Assembly: GCA_045430275.1 (NCBI GenBank) | Contig: JAILXU010000007.1 | Location: forward strand, 62,001-126,000 | DNA length: 64,000 nucleotides | Reading direction: 5' to 3' | Source: Oceanobacter sp045430275 | GTDB taxonomy: Bacteria > Pseudomonadota > Gammaproteobacteria > Pseudomonadales > Oceanobacteraceae | Shown: piece by piece, positions 8,680 to 17,257 of the stretch | Layout: every line of letters begins with the position of its first letter | Position numbering within the stretch: the first letter of the stretch is position 1 | Made by a program: the position numbers and the translations under genes | Notes under the pieces: generated by a model | Told to the model about the DNA's origin: nothing | Databases searched by the model: none | What the model saw: the letters and a program-made list of their open reading frames with translations, nothing else

Positions 8680-8795
8680 ATTGATACGGATGAGCGGCGT
8701 GGTGCTACGCTGGTTGATGCTTAGCCACAGCAACTAGCAAAATTGGTATTTTTTGTACAAAAACATGAAAAAGTGGCAGATTTGACAGGCCTCCG

Positions 8796-9383
8796 TTAGC
8801 CATTTAATCCATTTCCAGCCAACCACGCTCCATAAGATGTAGAAAATGCACTTGGAATTGATCCAATTGCTGACTCAGCAGAAACATTTACTACTATAAC
8901 TGCTGAACCACCAATAACACCCAATGCTCTTTTCAATAACTTTCTTTTATCATGAATCTTCTTGACTCTACAAATGTCAAGCTGAAGACTCACTATTTTC
9001 TCATGCATTTTATACGCAGACATTCTTTCCCTACCAACAAAGTCTTTCCGAAAAACACTCTTTAGCATTTCATCTATATCATTAAACAAATAGTCCACTA
9101 CTTTTCTATCCATTCCAGCCTCAACCATAAGATCAATATCCGGCCCAACAAACTCACCCATAAAATCACCAAATTGCTCATAAATCTCATTAGGTGCTTG
9201 ATTGTATCCATCGACAATGTGTTTAATAGACTTCGAATCATTGGCCAAATCCCTGAGAGCATCACAAGCCACAGAGAAAAAATCATTGATTCCGTCTGGA
9301 TCATATTTGAGACTCGAACCATCAACATACCTTATAGAAGATCTCAATCTATTAGAAGCATGTATCAAATATCTATTACTCAT
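8796..9383 (-). CDS. hypothetical protein of the mnmH island
   Basis: I do not recognise this 195-residue protein. It is rich in charged helices through residue about 150, followed by a Lys/Arg cluster (HDKRKLLKRA). The last 40 residues are hydrophobic and small-residue rich (GVIGGSAVIVVNV, then a Ser/Ala/Gly tail), so the C-terminus could enter a membrane. The start has GGGAG about 6 nt upstream. Codon use is AT-rich, unlike mnmH. The gene lies downstream of, and on the same strand as, the second island gene, so the two may be co-transcribed. The soluble N-terminus plus membrane-active tail is reminiscent of small toxins or defence effectors, but nothing proves that. Confidence 0.75.
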   Translation of the reverse strand: MSNRYLIHASNRLRSSIRYVDGSSLKYDPDGINDFFSVACDALRDLANDSKSIKHIVDGYNQAPNEIYEQFGDFMGEFVGPDIDLMVEAGMDRKVVDYLFNDIDEMLKSVFRKDFVGRERMSAYKMHEKIVSLQLDICRVKKIHDKRKLLKRALGVIGGSAVIVVNVSAESAIGSIPSAFSTSYGAWLAGNGLNG

Positions 9384-9504
9384 CAGACTCCCTCATAGCC
9401 TCATATTAAAATGGTCAACACCTTCTAGTGCAAAGCCTCTAACATCCCACAAAGGCCATACAACAGGAGGACGTAAAAAAAATTCATCAGCCTGTCAAAT
9501 CATT

Positions 9505-10419
9505 TCACTCATTGAATGTCCATGTAATGCCGCTTTGCGGAAGCATCCACTCATTATAGGTAATGCCATAGTACCCTCTCTGGTTAGTAATGGTTGCCTC
9601 ATCACGTACTTCAAGTAGCGGAAGTGTATCTATATTCAGGGTTATTGGATAAGAAATAGAGACTTTGAAGCCTCTTGTCGGATGCGACATCTGCCACGAT
9701 TGTAACTTTGATTTCTTAATTGAGTAGTGTTGCTCGATTTCAACTTTGAGATTATCAAATTTAAGGTTTTCTGGAATATCAACCTTCAACGGCACTTCAC
9801 CTTCCAGAAATTTATTTAGTTCTTCTTCATCAAATACTTTCTTTTCCTGTTCATTTCCAGACCCAAGAGTTACACATAAATAAACCCATGATAAAAACTC
9901 ACCTTTTTCGGGCTTTACTTGGACAAACTCCTGAATCTGGCCATTCATTTCTCGGCATCGATATGAGATTTTATCTTTAACATCAAGGTCGTTGTTATCA
10001 TTTTCAGTGAACGACATTTCAGCGCTAACATTCTCTCTATAAGGCTGTACAATGTAACCATGAAGATACTTGTTAAAATAATCAAGAAACCCGCCCTCCT
10101 TCTCGACATCACTCGTATCAAAAATATGACGCTGAATTGATAAAAAGAGATTCTTCAACCTATCTTTCGACAAACGCTTAAGGTAATCATCTTCAAGTAT
10201 TATCTCTGACAACCTATTTCCAAAATAATCTCTTGTAGACTTCCATTCAAGAATAACCCCAAAGATACCCGCCATAATAATCGCACAACCCAAAGCTTGA
10301 GCAAATAACTTTATATTCTCAACCAAGGGCTTTCCATCATGGTAAGACCCCCACATCAGGACAATTATGCCGACCAGAACAATGACAATACCTATGGTGA
10401 TATTACTCTTATTACTCAT
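9505..10419 (-). CDS. hypothetical membrane protein of the mnmH island
   Basis: This 304-residue protein of unknown family has two N-terminal membrane spans (about residues 7-26 and 35-58), each hydrophobic and closely spaced. A soluble domain of about 245 residues follows and ends in a beta-rich part. ATG 10419 is preferred over GTG 10425 because GGAG sits 5 nt before the ATG but abuts the GTG. The gene is AT-rich, with about 120 nt between its stop and the start of the downstream island gene. Orientation suggests a two-gene transcript starting near 10430. A membrane-anchored sensor or effector would fit the architecture; no catalytic motif is evident. Confidence 0.78.
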   Translation of the reverse strand: MSNKSNITIGIVIVLVGIIVLMWGSYHDGKPLVENIKLFAQALGCAIIMAGIFGVILEWKSTRDYFGNRLSEIILEDDYLKRLSKDRLKNLFLSIQRHIFDTSDVEKEGGFLDYFNKYLHGYIVQPYRENVSAEMSFTENDNNDLDVKDKISYRCREMNGQIQEFVQVKPEKGEFLSWVYLCVTLGSGNEQEKKVFDEEELNKFLEGEVPLKVDIPENLKFDNLKVEIEQHYSIKKSKLQSWQMSHPTRGFKVSISYPITLNIDTLPLLEVRDEATITNQRGYYGITYNEWMLPQSGITWTFNE

Positions 10420-10692
10420 TATCACTCCAAATCCTGAGATAGAATTAATAGATTGTTTTTTGCATGCATTTTTCTCAATAGTTCATACTATTACGAAATA
10501 GATTAAAGCATCTGGCTTTCATATGTGAATTCTCAATTATTGAATGAGCTTTCACCGAATAAAGAACCACGAACAGCTAGTTATACACACCTTTAAGATT
10601 CACACAATACGCAATAAAGACGATTTTGTCGCCAAGCACCTCAAGGTTCAAAGCTGTACTTTATCAAGTGTTGAAAACCGAGCTACCGGGTT

Positions 10693-10736
10693 GAAGTGCG
10701 CGAGTTTTTATCGACTCGCCCGGAGTGATGGGCTGG
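10693..10736. repeat. right copy of 44-bp direct repeat
   Basis: This is the counterpart of 8624-8667, in the same orientation. Upstream of it the open frame diverges from mnmH after a few codons. The 270 bases between the island gene start (10419) and this repeat contain no gene I can support. Confidence 0.85.
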
Positions 10737-10790
10737 ACTAAGTTGCTACACTCGTAGACTGCTGCCGATTCTATAGAAAGGAACACAGTC

Positions 10791-10958
10791 ATGGCAAAAA
10801 CGCTTAACCAAGCGACTCTGGAACAAGCAGCGCAAAAGGCAAAACTTGCTGAAATAATAAAAGCCAACCCGGACTTGCCTTATGAGTTTGTCAAACGAGC
10901 CTTGATTGCAAAGGCAGAGAAAGATGCTGGCAAATTAGAGACTTACGACTTTGACTAA
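10791..10958 (+). CDS. small hypothetical protein (55 aa)
   Basis: This is a small gene with AAAGGAA about 8 nt before its ATG and balanced codon use. The product is an Ala/Lys-rich, probably all-helical protein (LEQAAQKAKLAEIIKANPDL) with an acidic C-terminus (ETYDFD). It lies just right of the repeat and 99 nt before the YefM-like antitoxin gene, on the same strand. I do not recognise the family. A small antitoxin or a nucleoid-type protein are possibilities only. Confidence 0.55.
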   Translation: MAKTLNQATLEQAAQKAKLAEIIKANPDLPYEFVKRALIAKAEKDAGKLETYDFD

Positions 10959-11057
10959 AATGCTCACGCACTGAACATCGATAAATCTGGCCCTGCGCAC
11001 ACGCTGTCCTTGCGCTACTATTCATTCCTTGACGCACAGGTACATTCGGAAGGTTTC

Positions 11058-11333
11058 ATGGATGCCATTAGCCACACCACCGCCAAAGCCAATTTGGCCA
11101 GTATCATGACGAGTGTCTGCGATGATCACGTTCCTGTCGCCATCACACGTGAAGGTGAAGCTCCGGTAGTGATGATTTCATTGGCGGACTACAACGCCAT
11201 GCAAGAGACTATGTACCTGCTAGGGACTCCGGCCAATGCCCGCGAGCTTTTGGAATCTATTGCAGAGCTTGAGTCAGGAAATGGTACGAAAAACTACGCA
11301 TCCACACCAAAAATCGATAAATCCAGCACCTGA
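11058..11333 (+). CDS. yefM: YefM/Phd-type antitoxin, orphan, with altered C-terminus
   Basis: The 91 residues resemble YefM. The N-terminal DNA-binding region is followed by VAITREGEAPVVMISLADYN, then an ETMYLLGTPANARELLESI helix and an ESGNGT tail. YefM represses its own operon and neutralises the RNase YoeB. Here no yoeB follows. After about residue 80 the tail is translated antisense to the 3' end of the dioxygenase-like gene, with which it overlaps by 40 nt. The toxin and the native antitoxin end were therefore probably lost by deletion. Start: ATG with GGAAGG immediately upstream. It may still bind DNA or cross-protect against YoeB toxins. Confidence 0.85.
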   Translation: MDAISHTTAKANLASIMTSVCDDHVPVAITREGEAPVVMISLADYNAMQETMYLLGTPANARELLESIAELESGNGTKNYASTPKIDKSST

Positions 11334-11665
11334 GGCTCACCGAGCCAATAGGCATAGTCGGTATGATCTTTCAGGTGGTCACCCGTCAGGCCATGCACCA
11401 GAACCGTCAGGCCCTGCCGATGTTGATCCAACCAAGGGATGTAGTGCTCAAAGTCACTGGCGCTGAACACCACCTGAACACTCCAGCAGGAATGCGGCCC
11501 AACCGGCTTTTCATGAAAGCGACCCACAGTCAGGCCAAATTGGCTGACCGTTTGTTCGATCAACCAGCGGGCATGAACGCGGCTGTTCTGGTCGAAGTAG
11601 ATATGAGCGTGATAGGCATCGTGACGATTCACGGGGCGGGATATGAGGTTCATCGGTCGGTACAT
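11294..11665 (-). CDS. DOPA 4,5-dioxygenase family protein
   Basis: The 123 residues have the family's small ferredoxin-like pattern: HDAYHAHIYFD near the N-terminus, then RFHEKPVGPHSCWSVQVVF and VLVHGLTGDHLKDH. Several conserved His residues are suited to binding one metal. Family members cleave catechol-type rings in fungi; the bacterial substrate is generally unknown. The 3' end overlaps the orphan yefM gene from the opposite strand. The upstream ribosome site is weak, and a second Met four codons later is a possible start. It is probably a cytosolic single-gene unit. Confidence 0.78.
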   Translation of the reverse strand: MYRPMNLISRPVNRHDAYHAHIYFDQNSRVHARWLIEQTVSQFGLTVGRFHEKPVGPHSCWSVQVVFSASDFEHYIPWLDQHRQGLTVLVHGLTGDHLKDHTDYAYWLGEPQVLDLSIFGVDA

Positions 11666-11757
11666 GTAGCTATCAGTGCCTTGTAACTGGCGGGCGTACA
11701 GTGTACTGCGAATAACAGTAAAAAGGCCCGCCTTCAGACGAAGACGGGCAAAGCGCC

Positions 11758-12882
11758 TCAGAAGCCCTGACGCATAGAGAACAGCAGAATATGGGCGTTG
11801 CCCAGATCTTTTTGAGTGCCATTGACATCGGACTTGCCGTAGTCAACGCGTTCAAATTCAAAGCGGACGTGACGGCTGTCAGTCACCTGATACATCAACT
11901 GGCCGTAGATATTGCTGTCGAGCTGGCGCTGGGTATCGTCTTCATCTTCACCGGTCGCCGCACCCACGTGCAGGTTCAGCTTGTCGTTGATCTGGTACTG
12001 AACCGACGCTTCCACGGCGGAGCGCAGGCTGTCTTTGCCGGTGTCACGGTCGATCTGGCGATACGCGAAGCCGAAGTCCAGCACGTCGGTTGCCTGGAAC
12101 TTGCCACCAAAGCCGATCAGTGATGGCGCGGTCAAATCAACGTTTTCAGCCTTGGCAATGTCCGACTCTTTCACCAGACTTTTCACCAATACCGCGTTCA
12201 AGGTCAGCGCACCAAAGCTGGCTGCAGTGCCCACGGTAACGCCGGTAATGCCGCTGTCGTTGTACAAACCGTCGTCGTTGCCACGGCTGTCATCCGCCAC
12301 ATTCAAAGCCACGGTCGCGGTGAATGGGCTGGCACTGTACGGGCCGCTGCCGTAGGTGTAGGAGATCACGCTGTCATTACGGAAACCGTAAGCCTGAGAG
12401 CCGAGCAACTGGTCGGTGGTGTAAAAATAGGAACCGTGACCATGGGATTCACTGCGATGCGTATTCCAGGCGCTGTAACCGTACAGCGGCGACCACTGAG
12501 CACCCACCTTGATGGCATGTTCACCTTTCGACAAACCCAGCCAGCCCAAACGGGTACGCAGCGCCTGACCGCCGTCGTCCAGTACGTTGGCGCGGAATTC
12601 CAGACGGTAGCTGCCCTTCCAGCCATCTTCCAGATCTTCTTCACCCTTCAGGCCAATGCGCGATTGCACGTTGTTGGTCAGCGCAAATTGCTTTTCATTG
12701 GAGTTGCCGTTGGGCGTGTCCTGACCCTGAAAAATATCGGCACCGCCGTTGATGCCGGTGTCGGTGTATTTCTCCAGACCAACATCGACAAAGCCGTACC
12801 AGTTGATGGATGGTGCGGCGTGAGCACTGGTAACCGACAACGCCAGCGCAGAGGTGGCAAGAGCAAGTTTGGTGTAATTCAT
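11758..12882 (-). CDS. outer-membrane general porin
   Basis: The 374 residues start with a signal peptide (LALATSALALSVTSAHA, cleavage near residue 22). The mature protein begins SINWYGFVDVGLE, typical of gammaproteobacterial OmpC-like porins. Alternating beta strands follow, ending in a terminal Phe (FSMRQGF), the BAM recognition signal. It should form a 16-strand trimeric channel. The gene stands alone, downstream of putA on the same strand but separated by a strong terminator, so it has its own promoter in the AT-rich stretch upstream. Solute specificity cannot be read. Confidence 0.92.
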   Translation of the reverse strand: MNYTKLALATSALALSVTSAHAAPSINWYGFVDVGLEKYTDTGINGGADIFQGQDTPNGNSNEKQFALTNNVQSRIGLKGEEDLEDGWKGSYRLEFRANVLDDGGQALRTRLGWLGLSKGEHAIKVGAQWSPLYGYSAWNTHRSESHGHGSYFYTTDQLLGSQAYGFRNDSVISYTYGSGPYSASPFTATVALNVADDSRGNDDGLYNDSGITGVTVGTAASFGALTLNAVLVKSLVKESDIAKAENVDLTAPSLIGFGGKFQATDVLDFGFAYRQIDRDTGKDSLRSAVEASVQYQINDKLNLHVGAATGEDEDDTQRQLDSNIYGQLMYQVTDSRHVRFEFERVDYGKSDVNGTQKDLGNAHILLFSMRQGF

Positions 12883-13168
12883 GACTTCTCCAGGGAGGTT
12901 CTATTTATTCGTTTTATTCGTCGTTGGGTGATGTCGCCCTCACGCCGTCCCCGGAGCGCTCTGACGCATCCCTTTCAGACTAACCAAACCCGGAAAAACG
13001 ATTTTCCTTTAAAACCTCACCAGAAAAGAAAAAACACCTTATTAAAACCATCTGAAAGTCACCTTAACCAGATAAAGCATCCTTTGAGGCAATTTATCCC
13101 TTTGGGCAAAAAGCACACAGTTAGCCAAAGACAGTCAGCAAAAAAGAAAGCGAAGAAAAGAGAAAAAG

Positions 13169-13189
13169 ACGGGGCAGGCAGTGCCCCGT
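13169..13189 (-). terminator. putA: intrinsic terminator downstream of putA
   Basis: Stem ACGGGGCA/TGCCCCGT with a 5-nt loop. On the minus strand it is followed by a T-rich tail (CTTTTTCTCTTTTC). It lies 122 nt after the putA stop. Confidence 0.75.
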
Positions 13190-13251
13190 AAACATCCACT
13201 TCTTGAGGAGTGAACAACAGGAGAGTCTATCGGAAGGATCAAAGAGAGAAT

Positions 13252-13281
13252 GGGCCTGATGATGCGCTCAATTTCAGGCCC
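13252..13281 (-). terminator. putA: hairpin just after putA
   Basis: Stem GGGCCTG/CAGGCCC with a 16-nt loop, 30 nt past the putA stop. No T-run follows, so it may stabilise the mRNA end rather than terminate. Confidence 0.4.
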
Positions 13282-13310
13282 GGTATCAAAGAAACGTATC
13301 AGGCAGCGAC

Positions 13311-16300
13311 TTACTCCGCCGCTGCGATCAGGCTGGCGTTACCCCCCGCTGCCGTGGTGTCGATACACAGGTGACGCTCAATCTGGTAACGCTCGATATC
13401 CAGATATTCCGTCACCAGCGGCAACAGCTCGCCAGTACGTTCAGCAAGCGCCAGACGGTAGCGGCTCAGGTTGCCCGGATCAGCATTAGTGATCACGGCT
13501 TTGAAACCGTTTGCTTCGGTCAGGGCGGATGGCTCCAGTTGGCCATCAATACACGTCAGCGGCAGACCAGCCAGATCCATGCGCTTGGCCGTTGCCACCA
13601 CACCCGGCGCAACCACCACCGCACGGTTTCCGGCATGCAGCGCGTAAGCCGCCTGCACCAGCGCAGTTGCGGTGTCCGGGCCAAGGCACAGAATCAGGCC
13701 ACGCGGGCAGATCGACAGGCGATTCAGTTCACCGGTTGGCCCAGGCATGTCTTCCGTTACGGCAATGGCTGCAGGCATGGTGACGCCCAGTTGACGGAAC
13801 ATGGCCGCCAGTTTGTCCGGTACAGCAACGGTGCGGGCCGCATCATTTTGCTGATCCAGTGCGGCTTGCAAACCGCTGGCGTCCACCAATTGGGCATTGG
13901 CTACCTGTACTGACTGCGCCGAACGCCCGCTCAGGAAGCGCTTCAGATACGCAGGGCCACCCGCTTTCGGGCCAGTGCCCGACAGGCCTTCACCGCCGAA
14001 TGGCTGCGAACCCACGATGGCACCAATCTGGTTGCGGTTAACGTAGGCGTTGCCGACACGAATGCGGCTTGTAACCTGTTCGATGCGGGTATCCATGCGG
14101 GTGTGCAGCCCGAACGTCAGACCAAAGCCCTTGGCGTTGATCTGATCAACCACGTCATCGACTTCATCGGCGCGGAACGTCGCCACATGCAGTACCGGGC
14201 CGAAGATTTCTTCGTCCATTTCCTCAATGCCGCTGACCTTGATCACGGTCGGCGCAACGTACAGCCCCTTGGCCAGCTCACCCGCCGGGGTGTCCAGCGC
14301 TTTCAATACCTGGCCGCGCTTGCGGAAGGATTCGCAGTAATCCTGAATCTTTTTGCGCGCCGCCTGATCAATCACCGGGCCAACGTCGGTGTGCAGCTCC
14401 CATGGATTGGCCAGTTGCAGCTCATCCATGGCACCGAACAGCATATGCAGCAGGTTGTCAGCAATGTCTTCCTGTACGTACAGCACGCGCAGGGCGGAAC
14501 AACGCTGACCGGCACTCTGGAACGCCGACGCCAGTACATCGTTCACCACCTGCTCCGGCAAGGCGGTGGAATCCACCATCATGGCGTTCAGGCCGCCGGT
14601 TTCGGCAATCAGTGGCGCATCGGCGGCCATATGTTTGGCCATATTGCGGTTGATGTGCGTTGCGGTAGCGGTCGAACCGGTGAAGCAGACGCCATCAATC
14701 CGGCTGCTGGCGGTCAGCGCCGCTCCCACTTTGACGCCACTGCCTGGCAGCAACTGCACCACGTCCAGCGGCACACCGGCTTCATGCATCAGCTCGACGG
14801 CACGGGCAGCAATCAGCGGCGTTTGATCCGCAGGCTTGGCCAACACGGCATTACCTGCCGCCACGGCGGCCAGAATCTGACCAGTGAAGATCGCCAGCGG
14901 GAAGTTCCACGGCGAGATACAGGCAATCACCCCACGAGGACGCAGATCGCTGCCCTCGTCACCCAGCAACACCTTGCGGGCTTGCTGGGCGTAATAATGG
15001 GCAAAATCCACCGCTTCGCGCACTTCACCGACGCCGTCGAGCAGGGTTTTACCCGCTTCACGAGTGGCCAGCGCAAACAGCTCGGCGGCGTGTTCTTCGT
15101 ACAGATCACCAACGCGAGACACAATCTCGGCCCGCTGTTCGACCGGCATACCCGACCATTTCAGGAAGCCACTGCGAGCACTACGAATGGCCTGCTCAAT
15201 ATCGGCTTCGGAGGCCGTGACAACCTCGCCGACGCGCTCGTTCGGGTTCGACGGGTTGGCAACCGGCAAGCGCCAGTCACCTTGCCAGCGTTTGCCACGA
15301 CTGCCCGCTTCGCCTGCACCGGCAATCATCGGCGTACAACGCCACTCGGTATTGCGGAACGCAGTGCGCTGGCGATCCAGATCGGCCACCACCAGCGGAT
15401 CGGTAATGTCCCAGCCTTTGGCGTTGCGGCGTCCTTCATCGTAGAGGTTTTCCGGGCGCAAAATCACCTTGCTTGGCTGGGCACCACCGGCTTTTTCAAC
15501 CTGATCGAATGGGTCTTGCGCGATCACTTCCGGCGCAATGCTGGTATCAACAATCTGATTCACAAAGGAGCTGTTGGCCCCGTTTTCCAGCAGGCGGCGC
15601 ACCAGGTACGCCAGCAAGTCCTGATGTTCACCGACCGGCGCATAGATGCGACAGCGGGTATTTTCATCGGCGCGCACCTGTTCGTGCAGCGATTCACCCA
15701 TGCCGTGAAGACGCTGGAATTCAAACAAGTTGCGATCCATGCCCGCCGCCATGGTCAGCACGGCAGCAACGGAATGCGCGTTATGAGTGGCGAACTGCGG
15801 ATAAATACGGTCAGTACTGGCCAGCAGTTTCTCGGCACAACACAGATAGGACACATCGGAATGCACCTTGCGGGTGTATACCGGGAAGCCGTCCAGACCC
15901 AGCGTTTGGGCGCGTTTGATTTCTGCGTCCCAGTACGCGCCTTTTACCAGCCGTACCATGATGCGACGATCCAGACGCTCTGCTTGCTGATACAACCAAT
16001 CGAGCACAAACGAGGCACGCTGGCCGAACGCCTGTACGACGACGCCAAAGCCATCCCAACCTTCCAGTTCAGGATCGGACAATACGGCTTCGATCACATC
16101 CAGCGACAGATCGAGACGATCCGCTTCTTCCGCATCGATGTTAAAGCCCATATTGGCTTTGGCCGCCTGGCGCGCCAGTTGACGGGTGCGTTCAACCAGC
16201 TCGTCCATCACGCGCTCGCGCTTGGCGAATTCATAACGTGGATGCAGCGCCGACAGTTTGACGGAAATTCCCGGATTATCAGCAATGCGCTCGTGAGTAC

Positions 16301-16979
16301 ACAACGGCGTCAGCGCAGAAATGGCATCACTGTAGGCTTTCAGATAGGCCAGCGCATCATCATCGGTGCGCGCCGCTTCGCCCAGCATGTCGTAGGAATA
16401 GGTGTAGCCCTTGTTTTCCAGCTTGGTCGCATGCTTGGCGGCTTCATTGATATTGCGACCCAGCACAAACTGACGGCCCAGCTCTTTCATCGCCTGACCC
16501 ACGGCCACACGAATCACCGGTTCGCCCAGGCGCTTGACCAGACCCCGCAGGGTGGTGGTAATGCCCTGATCACCGGTTGGGCCGATCATTTTGCCGGTCA
16601 GCATCAACGCCCAGGTGGAGCTGTTCACCAGCGACGACGCAGAAGAACCCAGATGCTCTCGCCATTCGCCGTAGGCCACCTTGTCTTCAATCAGAGCGTC
16701 GATGGTCAGCGCATCCGGCACACGCAGCAAGGCTTCCGCCAGGCACATCAGCGCCACACCTTCCCGCGTCGACAAACCGTACTCGGCGAGGAAATTTTCC
16801 ATCATGCTGGGGCTGCTTTCTGAACGCACTCGGGAAACCAATTCAGCCGCACGGCCAGATATCTGTTGACGTTTGGCGGTGCTTAAACCGGAGTCGGACA
16901 TCAACTGCTTCAATACAGCGGCTTCATCCGCCAGGTAGTGACGTTGAATGGTGTTGCGGATTTCGTTAATGCTGGACAT
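13311..16979 (-). CDS. putA: bifunctional proline dehydrogenase / L-glutamate-semialdehyde dehydrogenase
   Basis: The 1,222-residue PutA oxidises proline to glutamate in two steps with channelling. The PRODH barrel (about residues 80-480) has LVKGAYWDAEIKRA. The ALDH domain (about 560-1030) has the Glu motif IAETGGLNAMMVDS and the catalytic Cys in SAGQRCSALRVL. A C-terminal domain of about 190 residues follows. The protein starts directly with the PRODH arm and lacks the ribbon-helix-helix DNA-binding domain of E. coli PutA, so it cannot repress itself. The Lrp-type regulator at 19186 is the likely controller. ATG 16979 is chosen because AGGAG sits 6 nt before it and abuts the earlier ATG at 16985. 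putP lies upstream on the same strand behind a terminator. Confidence 0.97.
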   Translation of the reverse strand: MSSINEIRNTIQRHYLADEAAVLKQLMSDSGLSTAKRQQISGRAAELVSRVRSESSPSMMENFLAEYGLSTREGVALMCLAEALLRVPDALTIDALIEDKVAYGEWREHLGSSASSLVNSSTWALMLTGKMIGPTGDQGITTTLRGLVKRLGEPVIRVAVGQAMKELGRQFVLGRNINEAAKHATKLENKGYTYSYDMLGEAARTDDDALAYLKAYSDAISALTPLCTHERIADNPGISVKLSALHPRYEFAKRERVMDELVERTRQLARQAAKANMGFNIDAEEADRLDLSLDVIEAVLSDPELEGWDGFGVVVQAFGQRASFVLDWLYQQAERLDRRIMVRLVKGAYWDAEIKRAQTLGLDGFPVYTRKVHSDVSYLCCAEKLLASTDRIYPQFATHNAHSVAAVLTMAAGMDRNLFEFQRLHGMGESLHEQVRADENTRCRIYAPVGEHQDLLAYLVRRLLENGANSSFVNQIVDTSIAPEVIAQDPFDQVEKAGGAQPSKVILRPENLYDEGRRNAKGWDITDPLVVADLDRQRTAFRNTEWRCTPMIAGAGEAGSRGKRWQGDWRLPVANPSNPNERVGEVVTASEADIEQAIRSARSGFLKWSGMPVEQRAEIVSRVGDLYEEHAAELFALATREAGKTLLDGVGEVREAVDFAHYYAQQARKVLLGDEGSDLRPRGVIACISPWNFPLAIFTGQILAAVAAGNAVLAKPADQTPLIAARAVELMHEAGVPLDVVQLLPGSGVKVGAALTASSRIDGVCFTGSTATATHINRNMAKHMAADAPLIAETGGLNAMMVDSTALPEQVVNDVLASAFQSAGQRCSALRVLYVQEDIADNLLHMLFGAMDELQLANPWELHTDVGPVIDQAARKKIQDYCESFRKRGQVLKALDTPAGELAKGLYVAPTVIKVSGIEEMDEEIFGPVLHVATFRADEVDDVVDQINAKGFGLTFGLHTRMDTRIEQVTSRIRVGNAYVNRNQIGAIVGSQPFGGEGLSGTGPKAGGPAYLKRFLSGRSAQSVQVANAQLVDASGLQAALDQQNDAARTVAVPDKLAAMFRQLGVTMPAAIAVTEDMPGPTGELNRLSICPRGLILCLGPDTATALVQAAYALHAGNRAVVVAPGVVATAKRMDLAGLPLTCIDGQLEPSALTEANGFKAVITNADPGNLSRYRLALAERTGELLPLVTEYLDIERYQIERHLCIDTTAAGGNASLIAAAE

Positions 16980-17194
16980 GGGCATCTCCTGTCGTGGCCA
17001 GGCCCTCCTCCGCTCATGGTGGCAGGAGAGATCCAGACGCGTTATTCACAAAAGTGACAGACAGCTTACCCATTAGAAAGAGAACTTTTTAACCAAAAAA
17101 CCACTAAAAACAACAACTTTTCACTTTATATAAATCAATAAACCAGATTAAAAATCTGTAAATTAATTTTTTATAGAGAATTAAACCAAAAAAG

Positions 17195-17228
17195 AAAAGG
17201 CCCGAAAGATCGCTCTTTCGGGCCTTTT
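17195..17228 (-). terminator. putP: strong bidirectional terminator downstream of putP
   Basis: A 15-bp perfect stem (AAAAGGCCCGAAAGA and its complement) with a 4-nt loop and A/T arms sits 30 nt past the putP stop. The 215 nt between it and the putA start are strikingly A/T-rich and must hold the putA promoter. Confidence 0.92.
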
Positions 17229-17257
17229 GGATCAAACCGCTTTTGAAGCTAACACAC

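Larger units (their letters stand above)
8624..10736. mobile_element. putative small integrated island at the 3' end of mnmH
   Basis: The segment between two 44-bp direct repeats is visibly AT-rich compared with selD/mnmH and carries two minus-strand genes of unknown function. The right repeat still encodes a SelU-like C-terminal peptide (VEVREFLSTRPE and stop), as if the incoming DNA supplied or left a second gene end. No integrase or transposase is visible inside. It may be a non-autonomous element mobilised in trans, or a remnant. The repeat is a direct observation; mobility is inference. Confidence 0.6.
12883..13310. other. intergenic region between putA 3' end and the porin start
   Basis: This stretch holds the putA terminators (13169-13189 and 13252-13281) and about 270 nt of A/T-rich DNA that must carry the porin promoter. 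No further gene is supported. Confidence 0.7.

Noticed and set aside
8668..10692. Prophage or IS element
   Set aside because: No integrase, transposase, terminal inverted repeats or phage structural genes are visible; only the flanking direct repeats.
14103..16823. Long plus-strand open frame of about 900 codons opposite putA
   Set aside because: It mirrors putA codon structure on the other strand; its translation is low-quality, His/Gln/Arg-rich and lacks family motifs.
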